A stretch of 51,145 nucleotides of DNA from Shimwellia pseudoproteus (GTDB lineage: Bacteria; Pseudomonadota; Gammaproteobacteria; Enterobacterales; Enterobacteriaceae). This document shows, piece by piece, positions 19,301-28,097 of this stretch. The position numbers and the translations under genes were made by a program. The notes below the pieces were generated by a model. The model did not search any database. It was not told the origin of the DNA and worked only from the letters and a program-made list of their open reading frames with translations. Where the stretch lies: assembly GCF_016415625.1 (NCBI RefSeq), contig NZ_WBXP01000028.1:1-51145 (forward strand), in the 5' to 3' direction. Within the stretch, counting starts at the first letter, position 1; every line of letters begins with the position of its first letter.

Positions 19301-20240
19301 CCTGGCGCTGGGCAATATAGCCCATACCGGCCAGGGCATCGGGGTCATTGGGGTTACTTTGTAATACCTGCTCAAAGCGGGCCTTCGCGGTGGCCAAATC
19401 CCCGCTGTTCAGCTCGCTGAACCCCGACTGCATAGCGGCGCCTTCCGCACTCTGCCGGTAGCGGGCCAGTACCGCGGTATCTTTGGGGTGACGCTGCATC
19501 CAGTTGGTGTAGCTGGGTTCATCCTGGGTCTGTGGTGAGAACCACAGCAGCGCCTGGCGTAGCGCGGTATCGGCTTCCTGGTTGCCGGAGGCCATCTGCT
19601 CCAGCAGCCCGATCCCCTCCCGGCGGGTACCTTCGCGGTAGGTCAGCACTTTCCCCAGCGCCACCCGGGCCGCATTGTCCTGCGGGTTCTGGGCCACCGC
19701 CTGGCGTAAGCCGCTTAATGCCTGATCATAACGGGCAGTGTCACCGGCCATGGTGAGGTAATACTCCGGCGCCAGTCCCGGCGGGGGCGTGCCGCCGTTA
19801 AACAGCGACTGCCAGGTCTCCAGCGCCGCGTTAATGTTGCCACTGCGGGCCTGTTGCCGGGCGAGACTAAGCCGGGATTTCGGAATTTGCGCCACCTGGC
19901 TGGCATTGCTCAGGGCCTGCAATTGCGGTGCCTGCGGGTTGGCTTTCGCCAGCCGATCCCGCCACTGGGCCGCCCCGGTCAGATCCCCGGACTGCTGGGC
20001 CCACAGCGCCATCAGATAGAGAGCCTCGTTATTATTAGCATCCACCAGCAGCACCTTTTTCAGTGCTTCGCCAGCCAGATCATTATGGGACTTTTCATGC
20101 CAGTAGCGCGCTTGCTCAAACAGCGCCGTAAAGGCCGGATTATTGTCTGCCGCCAGCGCATTTCCCGCAGCCAGGCTGAGGGTCAAGATCCCGGACGCAC
20201 AGACAGCGGGCAGTAACCTGGCGGTTTTATTATTTATCAT
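16389..20240 (-). CDS. bcsC: Cellulose synthase outer-membrane/TPR subunit C
   Basis: A 1283-residue export protein. It has a signal peptide (residues 1-30, ...GNALA), then a long periplasmic array of tetratricopeptide repeats from about 35 to 780. A low-complexity linker comes next, and a C-terminal beta-barrel domain (BCSC_C, roughly 930-1283) forms the outer-membrane pore for cellulose. The last residues (YFRYMFGDR) fit a barrel end. The start lies nine bases downstream of the bcsB stop, and the gene is nearly joined to bcsD. Family members run from about 1150 to 1350 residues, so it looks complete. Confidence 0.95.
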   Translation of the reverse strand: MINNKTARLLPAVCASGILTLSLAAGNALAADNNPAFTALFEQARYWHEKSHNDLAGEALKKVLLVDANNNEALYLMALWAQQSGDLTGAAQWRDRLAKANPQAPQLQALSNASQVAQIPKSRLSLARQQARSGNINAALETWQSLFNGGTPPPGLAPEYYLTMAGDTARYDQALSGLRQAVAQNPQDNAARVALGKVLTYREGTRREGIGLLEQMASGNQEADTALRQALLWFSPQTQDEPSYTNWMQRHPKDTAVLARYRQSAEGAAMQSGFSELNSGDLATAKARFEQVLQSNPNDPDALAGMGYIAQRQGDYAGAAQYLQRSASQGGEQSASRQNQAADADFYGKLSQAQQAYKQGNISQALALSAPLAGQTGERGNAAKLFRADVLRHNKDYPQAEQTLRALLQDSPDNAAAKENLYYVLREQNKTDQAQSVLRTLSPALQARLQPRAGGGSPGDPLRRQAQQAADRGDTEQAIALLRQGVNRVPGDPWLRLDLARQLDKNGNRAEATSVIEPLYRPGAGASSLYAAALFLSDRGAWQQAGAVLARIPPASRNRDMNSLARRITFNGQMATAESYLATGNINAARNTLRAMGDSNPDSPADAGKLAQLLAKSGDLSGAVAVVQRNMARGVQGNAGDYADQIAVLNQAGMNAQASQWLANPELQARSTPTQLAGLQNGYVINEADRLRESGNYAAAYDRLIRAMQQDPQNTDLMFAMARLYQSGKMNKEAGVVYDYLMTRDTPTQDARAGAIDVALAADNVERARQLAAGLRDTSTPQRKILLARIEEADGNHQQALALLRSARGQVLGLQSASVGSGPGSTPVIGGMVLADNPFSTTSTTSRTTPSASVYGISMPWQVDQQSRDPQTAPPGTVRPDIPVETAQSSQLRQIDQMIQQLDEKTASWVRSDMSVRGRDGENGLSKLTEGRVPLQWSTVPFGDARLELNVTPVTLSAGSPSGDASRRFGTGAIMQGQNTAALGHSTYANDQLEDAPSQGSQNESGVEVGATLRGDSYKLDIGTTPLGPDLSSVVGGVQWSPQLTDYVKLIFTGERRAVTDSLLSYVGAFDKFTGKHWGQVTRNGGSVQLSYDDGDAGFYLGGGGWSYIGDNIQSNSSVTGSAGFYLRPLRSDDRELKTGISLSYMDFSKNLSNFSYGHGGYFSPQNYVSVSFPVDYSQTFSNWKMSVGGALGYQSYSQDSAPYFPGNSSLQSQLEDYVNAGQAKEAWYDGKSENGTGYNLHANVDYNVNKDLMVGGKVTYDTFGDYNESAAQVYFRYMFGDR

Positions 20241-20249
20241 GGCCCCACC

Positions 20250-22664
20250 TTATTCTTTTTCTTTTGATTCGGGATCAAGACGCCGACGAACCCGGCGGCG
20301 CAGGTAGCTGCAAAAACCCAGCCCCACCACCAGACACATCAGGCAGGCGACAATCGCCAGCGTGGCGGAGTGCTGGTTGGCATACCAGACCACCATCATG
20401 TACCAGGGCATCTGCCCGCTGGGGTATTGCGGCCCGACCCGGAAGCTGCGCACGCCGTTTTCATCGGTAATGATTGCCGCATCACCGCGGATAGCCGCAT
20501 TGATGCGGATATTGTCCAGGTCTTGCGTCAGCCGGGAGAGCTGCGCATTATCACTGCCGGTGGCCATCACCACGGTTTTGCCGTTGCCCCAGGGGGAGGC
20601 AAAACTGATAAAACCTCGCCAGTCACTGTTAGACGAAAAGTAGCGATCCGCATCAACGGTGGAGACATTCCACTCCCCCATGGCCCAGCGCCGCAGCGTC
20701 TGACCCAGGGTCACCTCACGCACTCCCAGGGACTGGTTATCGCTGACAAAAGGCGAGCCCGCCAGCATGCGCTGGTTAAACGCCTGCTGGGCCATACTGG
20801 AGACCACGAGAATATCGCGGTCATTGACCAGCAGGCTGTTCGCCCCCCCTTCCGGGATCCCGAACAGTACATTGCTGTTCGCCAGCACCGTGCCGGTGGC
20901 ATTACCCGAGCGGGCGGCCAGGTCGAGCAGTGTGCTGATTTCCGCCGGGGATGGCCGGGGGGGTAATAGCATCAGCGCCCCGGAGTAATCCGCCAGCCGG
21001 GAGAACGGGAACGCCGCCCCGACAAAGTAGGAAAGGTTCGGCAACAGCGTGAAGTGCCGGGTGTGGCTCAGGTCTATCCAGGAGTCGTCTTTGATCTGGC
21101 TTTTAATGTTGTTATTCAGCAGCACGCTACAGGGTGCGTCCGCCTTGGGCACAATATTAAAATAGAGCGACAGCTGGTTATCCCCATAAATCATATAGGG
21201 CTGGAGGGGGATCTGGGCGCTCTCCTGGCGAGCATCGCCCCCCAGCTTGTGCCAGATCTTCTCCAGGATACCGATTTTATTAACCGGTAAATTGCGCAGG
21301 AACGCACCGTTAAACACGATATTCAGCCAGGATTTCTCTTCGTCGATCCAGCTTTCGGACGGGAAGCGATAATTCACCTGTAGCGGGATAGTTTTCCCGT
21401 CCCAGAGGAACAGATCCGGGGCCGCCCGGAATGAGACATTCAGCGGCTCGTGCCAGATCCCGGCGGCGGTCATCGATTGATCCCCGCGCACCAGATCCGC
21501 CAGCCGCACCGGTTTGGTGGTATCAATCCAGCGCGGGGCGTCATAAGGCGTACTGCGCGGAATAGCCTGCGGGCCCACCGCCACTTGCCCGGTTTGCAGC
21601 GGGAACTGGCCCCGGGTCAGCCGCCACGCCGCAGCCCGCAGCCCGGCGTCATCCCGGGCAACAATCAGCAGCAGTTTCCAGGCCGGGTTAGCCGGGTTAT
21701 CAATAATTTGCAGCAGTGGCCCCTGGGTCTGCGGTAGCGTGATACCGCCAATTTGCTGGCCGGGTGCGCCAATCAGTATCCCGTGATGTTCCGGCAGGGT
21801 GTTGGTCAGCGCATCAAACCGGATCCCCCGGTAACCGGCCTGCATCCCCAGCCAGGAGGCCACCAGCGCCGCGCTGTTCACCTGCGCCGGGGAGATAGCT
21901 GCCGGGAAGGCAAAGGTCAGCCGGGTGTCCGCCATCTGCTGGCTGTCGAAAAACGGCCGCGGGAAATGGCTCAGATCGGCACTGATATTCAGTTGTTGCC
22001 CGGCCAGCTCAACACTGGAGTCCGGCAGTACCGTCACCTGATATTTATCGGTCAGATCCCGCAGGCACAGCAGCGCATCACCGTCATTAATGGTCACGCT
22101 GAGATTGTTGTTTGAAACCACCATCGGCCCGGGGATATCAAGCTGAAAGTGCGCATTATTGCTCTGGGCGCTTCCCAGGGGCACGGTGCCCAGCGGCTGG
22201 CCGTTCATCATCAATAACAGACTGGCACCCCGCGCCGCCAGGGCCGGGGAGACACTCAAGTTAAGCGAGAGCTGGGCGTGGGTGATAACCACATCGCCCG
22301 GCACAGAAAAACTGACCCCGGACTGAAGCTGGCCACCGCGCAGCACCATCCCCTGGGGCATCCCCATCTGGGCGAGGGTTATCTTACTGGCCACCTCGGG
22401 TGTCAGGCTGTTCGCCCCGGACAGCGGCGCCAGAGCAGGTGTACTGGTGTCGGTCTCTGGCACCGTAGCGGTGCTCTCTGGCCCGGCGTCAGTTGCCGGC
22501 GGCGCGTCCGGGGCGGGCGGTGGTGCCGGGAACGCCGGGGCGGCGGCGCTGTTATCTGCCGCCGTCTCCGGGGGCTTATCGGGGGCCGGTAGTGGGTCCG
22601 CCGCATACAGCGGTACAGCCGCACCGATAATAAACACAAGCAGCAGTGGCAGGATCCGTCTCAT
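20250..22664 (-). CDS. bcsB: Cellulose synthase periplasmic subunit B
   Basis: An 804-residue partner of BcsA that guides the polymer through the periplasm. It has a signal peptide (1-21), a Pro/Ala-rich linker (about 22-80), paired carbohydrate-binding and flavodoxin-like modules across the middle, and a C-terminal membrane anchor (about 770-790) followed by a basic/acidic tail. That anchor is needed for BcsA activity in known systems. Its start overlaps bcsA by four bases (ATGA). No frame breaks are seen. Confidence 0.95.
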   Translation of the reverse strand: MRRILPLLLVFIIGAAVPLYAADPLPAPDKPPETAADNSAAAPAFPAPPPAPDAPPATDAGPESTATVPETDTSTPALAPLSGANSLTPEVASKITLAQMGMPQGMVLRGGQLQSGVSFSVPGDVVITHAQLSLNLSVSPALAARGASLLLMMNGQPLGTVPLGSAQSNNAHFQLDIPGPMVVSNNNLSVTINDGDALLCLRDLTDKYQVTVLPDSSVELAGQQLNISADLSHFPRPFFDSQQMADTRLTFAFPAAISPAQVNSAALVASWLGMQAGYRGIRFDALTNTLPEHHGILIGAPGQQIGGITLPQTQGPLLQIIDNPANPAWKLLLIVARDDAGLRAAAWRLTRGQFPLQTGQVAVGPQAIPRSTPYDAPRWIDTTKPVRLADLVRGDQSMTAAGIWHEPLNVSFRAAPDLFLWDGKTIPLQVNYRFPSESWIDEEKSWLNIVFNGAFLRNLPVNKIGILEKIWHKLGGDARQESAQIPLQPYMIYGDNQLSLYFNIVPKADAPCSVLLNNNIKSQIKDDSWIDLSHTRHFTLLPNLSYFVGAAFPFSRLADYSGALMLLPPRPSPAEISTLLDLAARSGNATGTVLANSNVLFGIPEGGANSLLVNDRDILVVSSMAQQAFNQRMLAGSPFVSDNQSLGVREVTLGQTLRRWAMGEWNVSTVDADRYFSSNSDWRGFISFASPWGNGKTVVMATGSDNAQLSRLTQDLDNIRINAAIRGDAAIITDENGVRSFRVGPQYPSGQMPWYMMVVWYANQHSATLAIVACLMCLVVGLGFCSYLRRRVRRRLDPESKEKE

Positions 22665-24775
22665 ACTGCTTTTTCCTCGTCATCTTTACGGGGGGGTGTG
22701 GCGTGACGCGCGCGGGCGGCGGCGCGCCACTCCCGCCAGGAACGGACAAATACATCAATAATGCAGCGGCCGATGGTAAAGAAAGAGACCAGCGGATTAT
22801 CCTGGGCCCGGACAGGCTGGATCCAGGCATCGGCCCGGGACAGGACCACCCGCACCAGTTCCCGGCGCAGCGGCAGTGGTAACTCGGCAAACATCAGCCG
22901 GATATCGTCCTCACTGGCCCCCACCATAGTCACCGGGAGACAAATCGCCCCAGAGCTCAGCTCCAGTTCTATCTCTTCTATCTCATCGGTCAGGTGGCGG
23001 TTATCCGGCAGCGTGATCCGGCAGCCCCCCATCGAGAGATCCCGGGTAACGCTGCGGGACGCAATACCGCTGGCATAGTGGATAATCACCGGAAGCTCGA
23101 CATCAATACGGATGGTTTTGCGCACCTGTCGCGTTTCCCGGGCAACGGCAATCGCCCCCAGCAGGAAAAACAGACAGTACATGGCCCAGCCGACGTTAAG
23201 CGCGATAACCCCCGGGTCCACCGCAAAGTAGTCATGGCCCACCGCCCGCACAATGCCGCTGATAATGGCTATCAATAGCAGGCTGGCGACAATAATATGC
23301 GGGCGCACGATGGCGAAGTCGAAATACCCGGCGTTGAGCAGGCCGCCCTTGTCGGTGACATTGAATTTACCGCGCTTGGGAAACAGCATGGTCACCATGG
23401 TCGGCAGGGCAAGGTGGAACGCCAGTAACAGGTCGTAAATCTCTCCCCAGAAGCTGTAGCGGTAGCGGCCATTTAACCGTGAGCCGACAATAATCGACAT
23501 CAGCAGATGCGGCAGCGCATAGGCAAATACCAGGCTGGCGGATGAATGAATGATATTGAGGTTAAACAGCAGGTACGCCAGCGGGGCGGTGAGAAAGACG
23601 ATGCGCGGCAGGGCAAACTGGAAATAGAGCATCGCGCTGAGGTAGCACAGCCGCTGGGGAAAGGTCAGCCCCCGGCCCCACAGCGGATTATCGACCCGGA
23701 AAATTTGCGTCATCCCGCGCGCCCAGCGGTTACGCTGAATAACGTGCAGCACTACGCGCTCAGTAGCCAGCCCCGCCGCCAGCGGGATCCCCAGATACGC
23801 GGTGCGCCATCCCAGGCGCTGCAATTTCAGGGCGGTATGGGCGTCTTCGGTGACTGTTTCCACGGCAAAACCGCCAATCTGCTGCAATGCGCTGCGGCGG
23901 ATCACCGCACAGGATCCGCAGAAAAACGTGGCATTCCAGTTGTCGTTGCCCTTCTGGATCGGGCCATAAAATAGCGCCCCTTCATTAGGGATACTGCGCC
24001 CCCGGGTCAGGTTGCGTTCAAAAGGGTCCGGGGAATAGAAATAGTGCGGCGTCTGTAACAGCGCCAGCCGGGAATCTTTCAGAAATGCCCCCACCGTGGC
24101 CTGGAGAAAGACCCGGGTGGCCACGTGGTCACAGTCAAACACGCAAATTAACTCTCCCTGGGTTAATTCCATCGCGTGGTTCAGGTTGCCTGCTTTGGCG
24201 TGGGCATTATTAGTACGGGTGATATAACCGACCCCGACATCGGCGGCAAATACCGCAAATTCACTGCGTTTGCCGTCGTCCAGTAAATAGATTTTTAATT
24301 TGTCCTGGGGGTAATCAATACACTGGGCCGCCAGCACGGTATCGCGCACCACATCGAGGCTTTCGTTATAGGTCGGCACATAAATATCGACAGTTGGCCA
24401 CAGCCGCTGATCTTCCGGCAGAGGATCAATTTTACGTTCAAGGGGAAATAACCCCTGAAAATAACTCAGCAGCAACATTACCCAGGTGTAAAGTTCCGCC
24501 AGGAACAACCCGGTGCCGAGAATCGCCTCAATCTCTGAATTAAAATACAGCGTCTGGGTGGCGCGGAAATAAATATAGCGGGTGGACATCAGCGCAGAAA
24601 TCAGGATCAACACTACCGACACCGCGCGCGTTTTACTGAAGTTCAGTAACACTAAACACAAAATACTGATCAGCGCGAAGATATACTGCTTTTGGCTGTC
24701 CATCGGGGTAGTGATGATAAGTACAGCAATGGGTGCCATTACCAGCAGTAATAGCCAGAACAAGGTCTTTTTCAT
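22661..24775 (-). CDS. bcsA: Cellulose synthase catalytic subunit A (UDP-forming)
   Basis: Processive GT2 synthase that polymerises UDP-glucose and threads cellulose through the inner membrane. In 704 residues all catalytic motifs are present: DDG 166-168, DCD 214-216, FFCGS 284-288, TED 309-311 and QRNRW 347-351. The C-terminal PilZ domain keeps both c-di-GMP motifs, RKTIR (RxxxR, 552-556) and DLSMGG (DxSxxG, 579-584), so allosteric activation by c-di-GMP is expected. It lacks the long N-terminal extension of E. coli BcsA, as is normal for type I enzymes. It follows bcsQ by 18 bases. Confidence 0.96.
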   Translation of the reverse strand: MKKTLFWLLLLVMAPIAVLIITTPMDSQKQYIFALISILCLVLLNFSKTRAVSVVLILISALMSTRYIYFRATQTLYFNSEIEAILGTGLFLAELYTWVMLLLSYFQGLFPLERKIDPLPEDQRLWPTVDIYVPTYNESLDVVRDTVLAAQCIDYPQDKLKIYLLDDGKRSEFAVFAADVGVGYITRTNNAHAKAGNLNHAMELTQGELICVFDCDHVATRVFLQATVGAFLKDSRLALLQTPHYFYSPDPFERNLTRGRSIPNEGALFYGPIQKGNDNWNATFFCGSCAVIRRSALQQIGGFAVETVTEDAHTALKLQRLGWRTAYLGIPLAAGLATERVVLHVIQRNRWARGMTQIFRVDNPLWGRGLTFPQRLCYLSAMLYFQFALPRIVFLTAPLAYLLFNLNIIHSSASLVFAYALPHLLMSIIVGSRLNGRYRYSFWGEIYDLLLAFHLALPTMVTMLFPKRGKFNVTDKGGLLNAGYFDFAIVRPHIIVASLLLIAIISGIVRAVGHDYFAVDPGVIALNVGWAMYCLFFLLGAIAVARETRQVRKTIRIDVELPVIIHYASGIASRSVTRDLSMGGCRITLPDNRHLTDEIEEIELELSSGAICLPVTMVGASEDDIRLMFAELPLPLRRELVRVVLSRADAWIQPVRAQDNPLVSFFTIGRCIIDVFVRSWREWRAAARARHATPPRKDDEEKAV

Positions 24776-24793
24776 AGCTGCATTCCGTCCGTA

Positions 24794-25597
24794 TCAGAAA
24801 CCCGTAGCGCCAGGGCTGTGATGAACCGCCCCATCACCCACAGTAATACCCAGCAAACTGGTCACTTTTTTACTGAGCAGTTCAATATCAAAGGCCGCCG
24901 CGGAGGCGGGGCTGAAATCAAAAACCGCTTGCTGAGACGCATTGGCCTCCACCACGCTTTCGTCGTAATGGATACTGCCAATCAGACGATGGTCCAGACG
25001 CCGGGCCATGACGTCCGCCACCTCCCGGCTGATCCGCCGCCGGTTATTGGTCTGGTTCAGGACATAGCGGATATCGGAACCGCTGATATCGGCACCGCCA
25101 AACAGCGCACCGTTCTCCACCCGCGGCAACAGGGTGAGCGAGGCGGTATCCGCCAGGAAGGTCACCAGGTGCATATCAGCCATACGCGACACGGCACTGA
25201 GCGCTGCCCCGGGCCCCGGCGGGAAATCCGCCAGCACAATCAGCCCCGGGTAATTGAGCAAGGTCCCCAGCCCCCGGCTGAGAAAATGGCTGTCGCTGGT
25301 CATCCGGGCGTCAAAATCAGCCTGCTGCTGGGGGGTAGCATCACCATAGGGCAGCACAAACAGGTTGCCCCCTGCCGACATCACGGACTGGCTCCAGTCT
25401 GCGGATTCGGTGGCGTTGGCCACATACCCCCGCCCGTCGGTGAGCGGGACACCAAAATGAAGCCGCAGCGCATTTTGTACATCAAAATCAATGGCCAGCA
25501 CTTTACTGCCCCCCCGGGCCAGGCAATACGCCAGGTTAGCCACCAGGGTGGTTTTCCCCACTCCGCCTTTGGGTGAACAGACACAAATTAACGGCAT
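24794..25597 (-). CDS. bcsQ: Cellulose biosynthesis ParA/MinD-like ATPase
   Basis: A 267-residue SIMIBI-class ATPase required for localised cellulose secretion in enterobacteria. The deviant Walker A motif KGGVGKTT is at residues 10-17 and the Walker A' region FDVQNALRLHFG follows. The Walker B segment LIVLADFPPG has Phe-Pro where many ParA proteins read DTPPG or DLPPG. The start overlaps the end of bcsO by 10 bases. Overlap coupling means that premature termination in bcsO could lower BcsQ translation. Confidence 0.93.
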   Translation of the reverse strand: MPLICVCSPKGGVGKTTLVANLAYCLARGGSKVLAIDFDVQNALRLHFGVPLTDGRGYVANATESADWSQSVMSAGGNLFVLPYGDATPQQQADFDARMTSDSHFLSRGLGTLLNYPGLIVLADFPPGPGAALSAVSRMADMHLVTFLADTASLTLLPRVENGALFGGADISGSDIRYVLNQTNNRRRISREVADVMARRLDHRLIGSIHYDESVVEANASQQAVFDFSPASAAAFDIELLSKKVTSLLGITVGDGAVHHSPGATGF

Positions 25598-26210
25598 GAC
25601 GCTATCCTTTCCAGCACGGACTGTAACGGCAACGCCCGCACGGCGGCACGATCACTGGCGGGGGCCGCTGCGGGGGCAAACATAGCACTATAATCGGTCA
25701 CCGGCGGCTTCCCGCCGGAGGTGGCTTGCGGTGCCTGCGGGCGGGCGGCCTCAGTAGCAAGACGGTGCGCCGCTGTTATTTGCCCGGCATCGCCAGCGCT
25801 GGCCGGGGCCGCGGGCCTGACGGGCTCTGCGGGCTGGGCTGACGCGGGAATATCCGCCATGGCTTTCAGTAACGCCGGAGGCGCCGCTGCGGGTCCCCCC
25901 CCTCCGGGGCCACGCCGCTGGGCTGGTCCGGTGTGCGGGGTTCCTCCCGGGCAGCAACCGGCGCTGGCGCAACCGCCGGGGCGCTGGCGAGGGTAAACAT
26001 CCCCGGCGCCACGGTTTGCGGGGTTGCCCGGCTGGTATTCACCGTGGCGGGAAAAGGCGAGCTCTCCTGTTCCCCGGCGAGCACCTGGTTAATCATATTC
26101 CAGTCGCTCCTGGTGGAACGGGCCTTCGGCGTGGCGATTTCCTGAAAAGGGATCGCATTGGTCTGTGTTTTATCCCTGAAACGCTGCAGATCATCGTAGC
26201 TACTGCTCAT
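25588..26210 (-). pseudogene. bcsO: bcsO, split by a one-base shift at a G8 tract
   Basis: BcsO is a proline/alanine-rich protein encoded at the head of type I bcs operons. Its function is poorly known. The 5' part (MSSSYDDLQRFRDKTQTNAIPF..., start 26210 after GGAG) stays open for 114 codons and ends at 25866. The 3' part (...PPALLKAMADIPASAQ... to VLERIASCR, ending 25588) is in another frame. The shift falls at eight consecutive G on the coding strand (C8 at 25895-25902). With nine G the two parts join as one 207-residue protein with no stop. It could be a sequencing error, a true mutation, slipped-strand phase variation or ribosomal slippage. The rest of the operon is intact. Confidence 0.75.
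25895..25902 (-). repeat. G8 homopolymer at the bcsO frame break
   Basis: Eight G on the coding strand sit exactly where the BcsO frame changes. Nine (or six) would restore the frame. It lies within the Pro/Ala-rich linker, where small length changes would be tolerated. Confidence 0.85.
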
Positions 26211-26382
26211 AAAAGCACTCCATAGCGGATAAATTACTGTTGGCAAAACACGGGCCCGATTGATATTCCAGCCTGCTCAGGCGCAGACATAGCGCCCACG
26301 ATATATTCACCGGCACGTTATTTTCCAGATAGCGACAGTTCCCGATCAGTGGCATGACAATAAGCACTGACAGCTCTTATTA

Positions 26383-26396
26383 TGGGCAGGTGCCCA
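26383..26396. promoter_or_regulatory. Palindrome in the bcs upstream region
   Basis: TGGGCA-GG-TGCCCA is a perfect inverted repeat with a two-base centre, 173 bases upstream of the bcsO start. Its position fits an operator, but I do not recognise the cognate regulator. Confidence 0.3.
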
Positions 26397-27121
26397 CTTA
26401 TTTTTACTATATTGCTGACAACTATAGGATTATGTTGCTCAGGCTGCCAGTCGCCCGCTGATTAAAATAGTTCCTGGCAAGCAATTGCTGGCAACAGCGT
26501 CGCCCCGGTAGCAGGACGAGAACGCTAAAAATCTAACACTCCCGGCCATATAACCACAATATAGCCATCAGAAAATAGCTCGAAATAACACTGTCTTTTT
26601 CATAACAAAAAATCATACATTTATTATGCTATCCCACTGGTTTATGTTGGTTTTAACAACTGCAGCGGCTATGGAGAAAACACCGGTTGGATAACCAGTA
26701 GAGAACGCGATTGATCGCTAATGCGCGGGCAGGTACTGGTCGTCACAAGCCCCACAAGGTTGCCGCATAATATAATGAAGAAATATTATTTCCCGGCATA
26801 ACCCACATTAATAACAGGGGGTCTATTGCACTCGTCACAATTATCAAAATAATCCCAGGAATATTGTCAGGTGAAGTGAGACAAACGTGGCCAGATGATA
26901 TTTATTTTTACCACACTGCTTTACCAGGCCAGAGTGCCGTGGGTTAACCCGGGCAATCGCCCATCTGCCGCTTGATGGCCAGACACAGACTGATTTACAG
27001 AGCCGGGTAATTAATAACACTGGCGGGGAGTTGCAAGGACAGATTTGAGTAATATTAACCCCTCCTGACATAACATTACCATTAAGGTGGTTATATGGTT
27101 CCATTACCCTGATGTAAGCGT

Positions 27122-27164
27122 AAATGCCTTTGCCGCCAGTCTCTCCGCTGTGCGGCATTTTTTT
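27122..27164 (+). terminator. Terminator-like hairpin with seven-T run upstream of LysR
   Basis: AAATGCC (27122-27128) pairs with GGCATTT (27154-27160), and alternatively TGCCGC (27131-27136) with GCGGCA (27152-27157). A run of seven T ends at 27164. No open frame precedes it on this strand, so it would end either an untranslated transcript (possible small RNA) or a leader of the LysR gene at 27222. Confidence 0.4.
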
Positions 27165-27221
27165 GATCTCCCTTGCGCACTCCTCTACAGTTAGCCCATC
27201 GTTTCCCCGGTGTGAGGATCT

Positions 27222-28097
27222 ATGGAGCTGCGCCATTTGCGTTATTTTCGGGAGCTGGGCCGCACCCTGAGTTTTTCCCGGGCGGCAGAAAATCTGCATA
27301 TTGCCCAGCCCCCGCTAAGCCGCCAAATCCAGCAACTGGAAGCGCTGCTGGCGGTAAAACTCATCCAGCGTACCCGTCCACTGGCCCTCACCGAGGCCGG
27401 GCAACATCTGTATCAGCACCTGGATCCGCTCTTTGCGCAATTAGAAAACCTGATCGCTGAAACGCGCAATATCGCCGGGCACCGCCAGACATCCCTGACC
27501 ATTGGTTTTGCGCCGTCGGTCCTGTTTGGCGAGTTGCCGGATGTGATTCGCGCCCTGCATAGCGATGGCAATACCCGGGTCGCCATGCAGGAAATGGTCA
27601 CCGTCGCCCAGATTAACGCCCTCAAAACGGGCCAGATCGATATTGGCCTCGGCCGGATTTCCCTTACCGACCCGGAGATTGAACAGCAGGTTATTGTGCT
27701 GGAGCCACTGATCGCCGCCCTTCCGGCCCCCCAGCCGCGCCGGGCAACCACCCTTGCGGCGTTAAGCCAGTGGCCGCAAATTCTCTACCCGGCCCAGCCT
27801 CGTCCGGGCTATGCCGATCATGTGCTGGGGCTATTCCGCCAGCACAACTTACAGCCGGGTGACATCCACTGGGCCAGCGATATGCAAACCGCCCTTGGTA
27901 TGGCCGCCGCCGGGTTAGGGGTGACGCTGGTGCCTGCCGCCGCCCGGCAAATCCAGCGCACCGGGCTGCATTACCGCAAAATCACCGATGCCGCCGCCAC
28001 CTCACCCATTATTTTAAGCCACCGCAAAGGGGACGACAGCCCTGCCCTGCACCGCTGTATAGCCTTACTTACCCGGCAATATCCACCGAACCGTTAG
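27222..28097 (+). CDS. LysR-family regulator, CatM/BenM-like
   Basis: A 291-residue LysR regulator whose N terminus (MELRHLRYFRELGRTLSFSRAAENLHIAQPP) matches the CatM/BenM branch controlling aromatic-acid metabolism. The effector domain begins with TIGFAPSVLFGELP near residue 87. Its stop overlaps by four bases the stop of a convergent gene for an aromatic-acid-type permease, its likely target. No ring-cleavage genes are nearby. GTGAGG precedes the ATG. Confidence 0.88.
   Translation: MELRHLRYFRELGRTLSFSRAAENLHIAQPPLSRQIQQLEALLAVKLIQRTRPLALTEAGQHLYQHLDPLFAQLENLIAETRNIAGHRQTSLTIGFAPSVLFGELPDVIRALHSDGNTRVAMQEMVTVAQINALKTGQIDIGLGRISLTDPEIEQQVIVLEPLIAALPAPQPRRATTLAALSQWPQILYPAQPRPGYADHVLGLFRQHNLQPGDIHWASDMQTALGMAAAGLGVTLVPAAARQIQRTGLHYRKITDAAATSPIILSHRKGDDSPALHRCIALLTRQYPPNR

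Larger units (their letters stand above)
26211..27221. other. One-kilobase region between bcsO and a divergent LysR gene
   Basis: AT-rich and without a convincing gene. A minus-strand open frame of 151 codons (26844-27299) overlaps the LysR start and has no coding character. The region must hold the bcs promoter. A 14-bp near-perfect palindrome TGGGCAGGTGCCCA is at 26383-26396, about 175 bases before bcsO, and could be an operator. A plus-strand terminator-like hairpin is at 27122-27164. I could not place the bcs promoter with confidence. Confidence 0.5.

Noticed and set aside
26844..27299. 151-codon minus-strand frame between bcsO and LysR
   Set aside because: It overlaps the start of a clear LysR gene, has no family resemblance and no good ribosome binding site.
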